From an uncultured Clostridia bacterium (GTDB taxonomy: Bacteria; Bacillota; Clostridia; Christensenellales; Aristaeellaceae): a stretch of 11,004 bases of DNA. The notes beneath the pieces were generated by a model. It did no database searches. It was not told the DNA's origin and saw only the letters and a program-made list of their open reading frames with translations. The stretch covers positions 1 through 11,004 of the forward strand of contig CAKUKP010000087.1 of the NCBI GenBank assembly GCA_934663625.1. The letters run 5' to 3'. Shown here one piece after another: positions 5,937 through 11,004 of this stretch (position 1 is its first letter; each line of letters opens with the position of its first letter). A program made the translations under genes and the position numbers.

Positions 5937-7613
5937 TTAAATTGCGTTATCGCCCTCGACCCCGACTACGCCCGCTTCGGCGGGCTGAATCAAATCCGCT
6001 TCCGGCGTGGGTTCAGGCGTAGGCTCCGCTGTCGGCGCGGGCGTCGCCGCACCCGGCGCATAGGGCGCGTTATCGGAATAGAGCAGCGTCTGGGTATCGT
6101 TATCGGCTCTGCCGGTGGCTTCCAGACCCGCGTTTTCCTGGAACGCCTTCACGGCGGTCTGCGTCTTGGAACCGAACTGACCATCGCACGCATCGTTCAG
6201 ATAGCCCAACTCCGTCAGGCGCTTCTGCAGCTCCAGCACTTCGTTGCTGGCGTCGCCCTTGGCGAGCATCGCGTACACCTTCGCGGTGGGCGTGGGTTCC
6301 GGCGTGGCCTGTACCAGCTCCAGACGGCTGCCGGAGATGATCGCGTTCAGCTCCGCGGGCGTGGTGCACGCTTCAAGCGAAGCGATGGCGTTGTTCACGC
6401 TCTGCCAGCGGGCGTTGGATTCTGAAACGGCGTCCTCGGTCACGTTTTCAGCCGCCAGCGCATCCATCGTCACGGCAGTGGTGATATCGGTCTGAATCGC
6501 CTGCAGGGCGCTGATGAACGTGGCGTCGTATACGCCCGCATCGGCCTCGGCGGGCGCGAGCGCGGCGATCGCCGCCGCATCGGCGTTGAGCTTATTGGAC
6601 ATTTCGATCAATCCGCCGCTGCCCACATAGATGTCGATCAGCGAACTTACATACGTGCTGTCCGCGTGCTGGCGGATCAGCGCGATGCCCTCGGTGCGCA
6701 GCGTTTCGGTCACGCCCTCGATGGTGGATTTGCCGCCCGACTTTTTGCGCACGTTGTTAAATACCAGTATGCCGCCCACGATCAGCGCGGCGACCAGAAT
6801 CACGGCGACCACGATCTTGATGATCTGACCCGCGCCGATTACGCGGTAGGCGCGATCATCGTAATCATCCTCCTCGTAGCGCTGATCCGGATCATCATAA
6901 TCATCGTAATCCGGCTCGCCCTGCGCGGCGGCGAAGTTGGAATCCAGATTCTGTTCCTCGGCGGATGCTTCATATTCCTCTTCCGCTTCGCGGCGGTGGC
7001 GCGGCTTGCGCGTCTGTTCATCCTCCAGCTGGCGGATGTACGCGGATACGTTTTCGGAAATGCCCTTGGGCTTTGCCGCCTGAATCGGCTGGCATTTGAA
7101 CTGATCCAGATCCTCGTTTTCCTCCGGCTGGAGCTGATCAAACAGTTCGTTCAGGCTCTCCTGCGCGGCGTTGGACAAACGTTCGTGCATGGGATCGGAT
7201 TCCTCGGCGTAAACGTCCTCCGGCTCCGCGGGCGCGTCCTTCGGTTCCGCGCCCTTCTGATCCGCGTTCTGCGCGTCCAGAAGATCATCCAGCTGCACCG
7301 AGCCAAGTACGTTTTCCTGAAGCCCCGCGCGCACATCCTCCGGCACGGCGTCCGGATTGTATACGGGACGATAGCTGGTGCGGCCGTCCGCATCGCCCCT
7401 GTCCCGATTCGCGGTGCGCATGGTGGTATAGGTTACTTTGGTATAATCGTTCAGATCACTCGACTGCCCGAACGTTTTCTGGCCGGGCGCGATGGTAAAC
7501 TGAACGGATGTATACGGGAGCCCGCCAAAGCGGCTATCGCCGATCGCCGAACCGCAGCTCGGGCATCTTGTATCATCGGCATGGATGGTTTTCCCGCACT
7601 TCGAGCAAAACAT
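5937..7613 (-). CDS. Zinc-ribbon membrane protein with extracellular peptidoglycan-binding domain
   Basis: The 558-residue protein probably joins a cytoplasmic zinc ribbon to the cell wall. Residues 3-20 form a CxxC...CxxC ribbon (Cys3, Cys6, Cys17, Cys20). A long, low-complexity cytoplasmic part follows, becoming very acidic at about 210-254 (runs of D, E and Y). One transmembrane segment lies at about 264-286. The outer part has an Ala-rich helical region (about 300-430), a TPEPTPT linker, a PG_binding_1-like domain (about 450-512: GDASNEVLELQKRLTELGYL...FGSKTQTAVKAFQ), and a Thr/Pro/Glu-rich tail. The ATG at 7613 follows AGGAGG with 8 nt between; the upstream extension lacks support. There is no signal peptide, as the TM segment anchors it with the N-terminus inside. 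A role in sensing or anchoring at the envelope is inferred; no enzymatic domain is visible. It has its own promoter at 7688-7716. Confidence 0.88.
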   Translation of the reverse strand: MFCSKCGKTIHADDTRCPSCGSAIGDSRFGGLPYTSVQFTIAPGQKTFGQSSDLNDYTKVTYTTMRTANRDRGDADGRTSYRPVYNPDAVPEDVRAGLQENVLGSVQLDDLLDAQNADQKGAEPKDAPAEPEDVYAEESDPMHERLSNAAQESLNELFDQLQPEENEDLDQFKCQPIQAAKPKGISENVSAYIRQLEDEQTRKPRHRREAEEEYEASAEEQNLDSNFAAAQGEPDYDDYDDPDQRYEEDDYDDRAYRVIGAGQIIKIVVAVILVAALIVGGILVFNNVRKKSGGKSTIEGVTETLRTEGIALIRQHADSTYVSSLIDIYVGSGGLIEMSNKLNADAAAIAALAPAEADAGVYDATFISALQAIQTDITTAVTMDALAAENVTEDAVSESNARWQSVNNAIASLEACTTPAELNAIISGSRLELVQATPEPTPTAKVYAMLAKGDASNEVLELQKRLTELGYLNDACDGQFGSKTQTAVKAFQENAGLEATGRADNDTQTLLYSDNAPYAPGAATPAPTAEPTPEPTPEADLIQPAEAGVVGVEGDNAI

Positions 7614-7637
7614 GCTTATGTCCTCCTCACATTCGCT

Positions 7638-7656
7638 GCGCCGCGTGCGACGGCGC
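7638..7656 (-). promoter_or_regulatory. Short GC-rich hairpin in the mRNA leader
   Basis: GCGCCG (7638-7643) pairs with CGGCGC (7651-7656) across a 7-nt loop. In the minus-strand transcript it ends about 10 nt before the AGGAGG of the gene starting at 7613 and could influence translation or mRNA stability. Confidence 0.35.
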
Positions 7657-7672
7657 ATAAAGGTATAAAAAC

Positions 7673-7713
7673 ACATAGAACCATTCTATTATAATGATAG
7701 AATAGTTCTATGT
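7673..7713 (-). promoter_or_regulatory. 41-bp palindrome covering a promoter (probable operator)
   Basis: ACATAGAAC (7673-7681) pairs with GTTCTATGT (7705-7713), and ATTCTAT (7683-7689) with ATAGAAT (7697-7703): 16 of 17 positions pair around a 7-nt centre. The palindrome lies exactly over the promoter at 7688-7716, which suggests a binding site for a dimeric regulator. On the minus strand it is followed by GTTTTTATAC, so a role as terminator for the upstream gene ending at 7818 is an alternative or additional possibility. Confidence 0.65.
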
Positions 7714-7716
7714 GAA
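7688..7716 (-). promoter_or_regulatory. Promoter of the zinc-ribbon/peptidoglycan-binding gene
   Basis: On the minus strand TTCACA (7711-7716) and a perfect TATAAT (7688-7693) are separated by exactly 17 nt. Transcription would start near 7681, giving a leader of about 68 nt before the ATG at 7613. Confidence 0.72.
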
Positions 7717-7817
7717 GTTCAAGCCCCCAAATATGACTTTCCTAAAACATTATTCCGACAGCGCACACATTTTGCAGTTTTGCAAATGGGAACACCGAGA
7801 GATTTTGGAGAATGATT

Positions 7818-8423
7818 TTAGTATCCCGTAAACACCGGCGGATTGCAGTTCGGGCATGCGCCCAGACCTTCCAGCAGCGCTTCCTGCACCGTAAGCTGGC
7901 GGCGGTTGGACTGCGTGCCGCACACCTCGCGCGCGTGATACATCTTGGCATTGTTGTATACGGCGTATACGGTGGTGTTCAAAATCGCTTCCTGCTCCTG
8001 GCGCAGCTTCTCCTGCGTTTCGGGATCGTTTTCATCGATGGGAAGTGGATCACCATTGGCTTCGGCTTCGGCGCGCGCGCGCTCCGCCAGCACCTGTTCC
8101 AGGTTGGTCAGCGCGGTGGTCGTGCCGTCATCCGGCGCGGTGGTGACCGCCACGGGCACGGAAGCTACCGGTACCTCCGGCTGAATCACGGATGGGGGCA
8201 GCAGCAGCGCGAATACGCACGCCATTTCAATGGTGGAAATCGCGGTCAGCAGCACGCGCCCGCGCATCATGAATACGCCCTTGCGCCACAGCAGCGCAAG
8301 CCCCACCGGCGGTATGAGCACGCACAGCAATATCGTGGGCAGGCTGCGATTACGCTTTTTGCGCTCGGATGGCCTTCCCATGTTCGGCGTGTATGTGGAT
8401 TTTTTCGAATTGCGATCTGTCAT
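7818..8423 (-). CDS. Two-TM membrane protein with a C-terminal His/Cys metal-binding-like motif
   Basis: The 201-residue protein has a basic cytoplasmic N-terminus (RPSERKKRNR), then two hydrophobic segments at about 28-46 and 56-77 that form a membrane hairpin. A Pro/Thr-rich linker and an acidic helical region (about 105-148) follow. The C-terminus has the arrangement YH(x4)C ... L(x2)EAL(x2)G(x3)C(x2)C(x)P, with His163, Cys168, Cys190 and Cys193. I recall the same layout (YHxxxC...A...G..PCxxC.P) at the ends of many Bacillota surface and nuclease-like proteins, where it probably binds a metal ion. The start at 8423 is preceded by AGAGGA at a rather long 10-nt distance. It follows the TSCPD gene by 15 nt and is therefore probably cotranscribed with it. 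No specific function can be assigned. Confidence 0.83.
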   Translation of the reverse strand: MTDRNSKKSTYTPNMGRPSERKKRNRSLPTILLCVLIPPVGLALLWRKGVFMMRGRVLLTAISTIEMACVFALLLPPSVIQPEVPVASVPVAVTTAPDDGTTTALTNLEQVLAERARAEAEANGDPLPIDENDPETQEKLRQEQEAILNTTVYAVYNNAKMYHAREVCGTQSNRRQLTVQEALLEGLGACPNCNPPVFTGY

Positions 8424-8438
8424 GGGGCGATGTTCCTC

Positions 8439-8699
8439 TTATTGCGCCTGTTTCCGCTCGGCAACCAGCTTTTCCAACGCGGTCGCCAGCTGATCCGGGC
8501 AGGAGGTGGGCTTTACGCCACAATGAATGCCCTTCAGCAGACCGATCACTTCATCGATCGGGCGACCTTCTACCAGGCGGGCGACGCCCTGCGTATTGCC
8601 GTTGCAGCCGCCGATAAATTCAACGTGACGGATGATATCGCCGTCGGTTTCAATCAGGATTTCCTGCGAACAGGTTCCGCGCGTTCTGTAAGAATACAT
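8439..8699 (-). CDS. TSCPD domain-containing protein (TIGR03905-like)
   Basis: An 86-residue single-domain protein with the defining TSCPDQLA sequence (residues 65-72). Four cysteines are spaced as in the family: Cys10 (GTCSQ), Cys32 (GGCNGN), Cys60 (IHCG) and Cys67 (TSCPD). They probably bind a metal. The same domain occurs at the C-terminus of some B12-dependent ribonucleotide reductases; the free-standing form is common in Clostridia, but its role is unknown. The ATG at 8699 follows GGAGG with 7 nt between. It is the first gene of an operon with the 201-residue membrane protein. Confidence 0.92.
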   Translation of the reverse strand: MYSYRTRGTCSQEILIETDGDIIRHVEFIGGCNGNTQGVARLVEGRPIDEVIGLLKGIHCGVKPTSCPDQLATALEKLVAERKQAQ

Positions 8700-8729
8700 A
8701 TTCGTACCTCCGATTTTTCTACAGCTTAT

Positions 8730-8758
8730 ATTATAAGAAAGAATTTCAATAAAGTCAA
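8730..8758 (-). promoter_or_regulatory. Promoter of the TSCPD operon
   Basis: On the minus strand TTGACT (8753-8758) and a perfect TATAAT (8730-8735) are separated by 17 nt, a near-consensus sigma-A promoter. Transcription would start near 8723, about 24 nt before the ATG. Confidence 0.82.
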
Positions 8759-8782
8759 GCCGCGTAAATTTGCGCTTCCCGC

Positions 8783-8811
8783 TTGAAAAATCGGGCGATT
8801 GGATGTATTAT
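8783..8811 (+). promoter_or_regulatory. Promoter of galM-gltX
   Basis: TTGAAA (8783-8788) and TATTAT (8806-8811) are separated by 17 nt. Transcription would start near 8818, about 30 nt before the galM ATG. It points away from the TSCPD promoter; the two -35 boxes are 24 bp apart. Confidence 0.72.
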
Positions 8812-8847
8812 AGAACCAGCAATATATTGGAAAGGCGGATAGGGAAT

Positions 8848-9924
8848 ATGAGCATCACCAGAACCGATTTCGGCTGTCTTGCGGACGGGCGCAGAGCCGA
8901 TCTGTATATAATGAAAAATGTGGCGGGCGCATCCGTTGAAATCACCAATTACGGCGGTATCATTCGCGCGATCAACGTGCCGGACAAAAACGGCGAAATC
9001 GGCAACGTGCTGCTGGGCTATAAGGATGTATCCGGCTATGAACCGCTGTGCGGCTATCTGGGCGCGCTGATCGGCCGCGTGGGCAACCGCATCGCCCGCG
9101 GCGAATGCGAAGTAGAGGGCAAAAAGCTGAGCCTTGCGAAGAACGAGGGCGGCAAGAACCACCTGCACGGCGGCAACGTGGGCTTCAATCGCAAATTCTG
9201 GGAAGCCACGCCCGTGGAAGGCATCTGCGAGGACAGCCTGATTCTGAAATACGTAAGTCCCGATAATGAAGAAGGCTACCCCGGAAACCTGAAGGTGATG
9301 GTCACCTATACCTTCACCGATGAAAATGAACTGATCATCCGCTATGAGGCGGTATGTGATCAGGATACGCTGTGCAATCTGACCAACCACGCCTATTTCA
9401 ATCTGGAGGGCGAGGGCAGCGGCACGGTGCTGGATCATGAATTTGAAATCAACGCCGATACCTTTACCGTGGGCGATGCCGAATTGATCCCCACCGGCGA
9501 AATGCGCGATGTCACCGGTACGCCGTTCGATCTGCGCGAGCCGATAAAGCTGCGCGATGCGCTGGCAAAGCCGGATGTGGATGATCAGCTGAAGGCCGGA
9601 AACGGCATCGATCACAATTTCAATATCAATGATTTCGAAGCCGGTCTGCGTTTCGCGGCGTGCGTCACTGCGCCGGTCAGCGGCCGCATGATGAACGTAT
9701 TTACCGATATGCCCGCCATGCAGCTGTATTGCGGCAACGGTCTGGAATCCATCCATGAAGGCTCCTGCGGGCGCAAGTATGGCCACAACGAAGGCTTCTG
9801 CATGGAAACGCAGTTCGCGCCGGATTCCGTAAACCATCCCAATTTCCCCGACAGCGTGCTGTACGCCGGTGAAAAATACGATTACACCACCGTGTTTTCG
9901 TTCGACGTAATCGAAGAAGATTGA
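8848..9924 (+). CDS. galM: Aldose 1-epimerase (mutarotase)
   Basis: The 358-residue cytosolic enzyme interconverts the alpha and beta anomers of aldoses such as galactose and glucose, the first step of the Leloir pathway. Family motifs appear in order: NYGGIIRAINVPDKNG (34-49), GALIGRVGNRIARGE (72-86), NHLHGG (104-109), LTNHAYFNLEG (178-188), GIDHNF (253-258) and METQFAPDSVNHPNFP (319-334). The likely catalytic pair is His181 and Glu320, with His107 and Arg81 contacting the sugar. Length is normal. The ATG at 8848 fits the family N-terminus and has AGGCGG upstream; the frame is open back to 8770 but passes through the promoter. gltX follows after 27 nt with no terminator between. No other galactose gene lies in the window. 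Confidence 0.95.
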   Translation: MSITRTDFGCLADGRRADLYIMKNVAGASVEITNYGGIIRAINVPDKNGEIGNVLLGYKDVSGYEPLCGYLGALIGRVGNRIARGECEVEGKKLSLAKNEGGKNHLHGGNVGFNRKFWEATPVEGICEDSLILKYVSPDNEEGYPGNLKVMVTYTFTDENELIIRYEAVCDQDTLCNLTNHAYFNLEGEGSGTVLDHEFEINADTFTVGDAELIPTGEMRDVTGTPFDLREPIKLRDALAKPDVDDQLKAGNGIDHNFNINDFEAGLRFAACVTAPVSGRMMNVFTDMPAMQLYCGNGLESIHEGSCGRKYGHNEGFCMETQFAPDSVNHPNFPDSVLYAGEKYDYTTVFSFDVIEED

Positions 9925-9951
9925 TTTTAGAGTATTAAGGAGTTAATCGCC

Positions 9952-11004
9952 ATGGAAGTTCGTACCCGCTTTGCCCCCAGCCCGACCGGCTATATGCACC
10001 TTGGCAACCTGCGCACCGCGCTGTATACCTATCTGTGGGCGCGCCGCAACGGCGGAAAATTCATCCTGCGCATCGAGGATACCGATCAGGGGCGCGAGGT
10101 AAAAGGCGCGACGGATGTGATTTACGCATCCCTGAAAACCGCCGGACTTACGCACGATGAAGGCCCCGATGTGGGCGGCCCCTGCGGCCCCTATGTGCAG
10201 TCCGAGCGCAAATCGATGTATCTGCCCTACGCAAAGCAGCTGGTGGAATCCGGCCACGCGTATTATTGCTTCTGCAGCACCGAACGGCTGGAAAAGGCGC
10301 GTCAGGAGGCCGAAGCGAAGGGCGAAGCTTTCAAATACGATAAGCATTGCCTGCACCTGACCAAAGAAGAAATTCAGGCGAAGCTGGACGCGGGCGAGCC
10401 CTATGTAATTCGCCAGAACATCCCCACCACCGGCAAGGCGGGCTTTGATGATGTGATTTACGGCCATGTAGAGGTGGATTGCGATACGCTGGATGATAAC
10501 GTGCTGATCAAGGCGGATGGACTGCCCACCTACAATTTCGCCAATGTTATCGATGATCACACCATGGGCATCACGCACGTGATGCGCGGCAACGAATATC
10601 TGTCCTCCGCGCCGAAATACAATCTGCTCTATGAAGCGTTCGGCTGGGAACCGCCGAAGTACGTGCATCTGACCCCCGTAATGGTGGAGGGCACCTACCG
10701 CAATAAAAAAACCGGCGTATATCAGATGGAGCTGGATGATAACGGCAACCCCGTGCTGGATGAAAACGGTCAGCCGAAGAAGGCGATCGTCAAGCGCAAG
10801 ATGAGCAAGAGCCAGGGCGATCCTTCCTTTGAAGATCTGATGGCGCAGGGCTATCTGGTGGAGGCCGTGATTAATTATCTGGTGCTGCTGGGCTGGAGCC
10901 CGCGCGGCGAACGCGAATTCTTCACGCTGAAGGAGCTGGAAGAGGTATTCGATCTGGAAGGCCTTTCCAAGAGCCCGTCCTTCTTTGATATGGCGAAGCT
11001 GAAC
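9952..11004 (+). CDS. gltX: Glutamyl-tRNA synthetase, 5' part (gene continues beyond window)
   Basis: The first 351 codons of a class I glutamyl-tRNA synthetase, which attaches glutamate to tRNA(Glu). The Rossmann catalytic domain starts with RFAPSPTGYMHLGNLRTAL, carrying the HIGH-type signature, followed by LRIEDTDQGR. A zinc-binding segment shows CFC (Cys106, Cys108) and YDKHCLH (Cys133, His135), matching the spacing of the E. coli enzyme. The second signature is KMSKS (283-287), followed by YLVEAVINYLVLLGWSP. Between HLTPVM and KMSKS there is an extra segment of about 35 residues (about 246-281) that the usual enzymes lack. The ATG at 9952 has AAGGAG 9 nt upstream. The anticodon-binding domain is outside the window, so whether it also charges tRNA(Gln) cannot be judged. 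Confidence 0.96.
   Translation, partial: MEVRTRFAPSPTGYMHLGNLRTALYTYLWARRNGGKFILRIEDTDQGREVKGATDVIYASLKTAGLTHDEGPDVGGPCGPYVQSERKSMYLPYAKQLVESGHAYYCFCSTERLEKARQEAEAKGEAFKYDKHCLHLTKEEIQAKLDAGEPYVIRQNIPTTGKAGFDDVIYGHVEVDCDTLDDNVLIKADGLPTYNFANVIDDHTMGITHVMRGNEYLSSAPKYNLLYEAFGWEPPKYVHLTPVMVEGTYRNKKTGVYQMELDDNGNPVLDENGQPKKAIVKRKMSKSQGDPSFEDLMAQGYLVEAVINYLVLLGWSPRGEREFFTLKELEEVFDLEGLSKSPSFFDMAKLN

Noticed and set aside
5532..6425. 297-codon plus-strand frame opposite the HAD and zinc-ribbon genes
   Set aside because: It crosses the boundary between two real genes and a terminator hairpin; antisense shadow.
6666..7694. 342-codon plus-strand frame opposite the zinc-ribbon gene
   Set aside because: The translation is low-complexity (Ile, Arg, Leu, Val) and mirrors the acidic stretch of the real gene; no start signal.
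7755..7790. Imperfect CATTTTGCA/TTTGCAAATG hairpin as terminator after the 201-residue protein gene
   Set aside because: The stem is short, AT-rich, bulged and not followed by a T-tract; the palindrome at 7673-7713 is a better candidate.
7812..8786. 324-codon plus-strand frame opposite the TSCPD operon
   Set aside because: It runs across two recognisable genes and a promoter region and has no homology I recognise.
8755..9837. 360-codon frame opposite galM
   Set aside because: It is antisense to a clearly identified gene, with no ribosome site; long antisense frames are common in GC-rich genes.

Overview
The window looks like a moderately GC-rich Bacillota (Clostridia) chromosome, most likely from a gut-associated lineage. 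Signs are the strong AGGAGG-type ribosome sites, consensus promoters with 17-bp spacers, one TTG start, a TSCPD-domain (TIGR03905-type) protein, and a zinc-ribbon membrane protein with a peptidoglycan-binding tail. The lineage is an inference; no 16S or other marker is present.

Layout. Positions 1-480 and 1340-2085 are intergenic mosaics built almost entirely from hairpins. They flank a small serine recombinase gene (707-1321, minus strand) and an AT-rich stretch without a convincing gene (about 480-706). The right mosaic runs into the end of a MATE transporter gene (2076-3428, minus), whose stop codon lies inside a repeat unit. Next come a secreted, probably beta-propeller protein (3636-4862, plus), a terminator between convergent genes, and four minus-strand genes: HAD-family hydrolase (4953-5855), zinc-ribbon/TM/peptidoglycan-binding protein (5937-7613), two-TM protein with a Cys/His C-terminal motif (7818-8423) and TSCPD protein (8439-8699). 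A divergent promoter region at about 8723-8811 separates these from galM (8848-9924) and gltX (9952 to the window end, incomplete), which probably form one plus-strand unit.

The most unusual content is the repeat system. Three module types recur: (i) a 75-bp double-hairpin core, present twice in inverted orientation around the recombinase; (ii) a 114-115-bp head with two long hairpins followed by one to three contiguous 34-bp hairpin units; (iii) a branched element closed by a 12-bp stem. Copies keep linkers and overall geometry while stems change. In the 75-bp core all ten stem differences form five compensated pairs, so the fold itself has been preserved. Possible explanations are structured RNAs, hairpin-dependent mobile DNA, or recombinase targets; the sequence alone does not decide.

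The protein genes are mostly housekeeping or envelope-related (sugar epimerase, tRNA charging, drug/metabolite export, cell-wall binding). I see no restriction, CRISPR, toxin-antitoxin or phage-structural genes, and no tRNA or rRNA.
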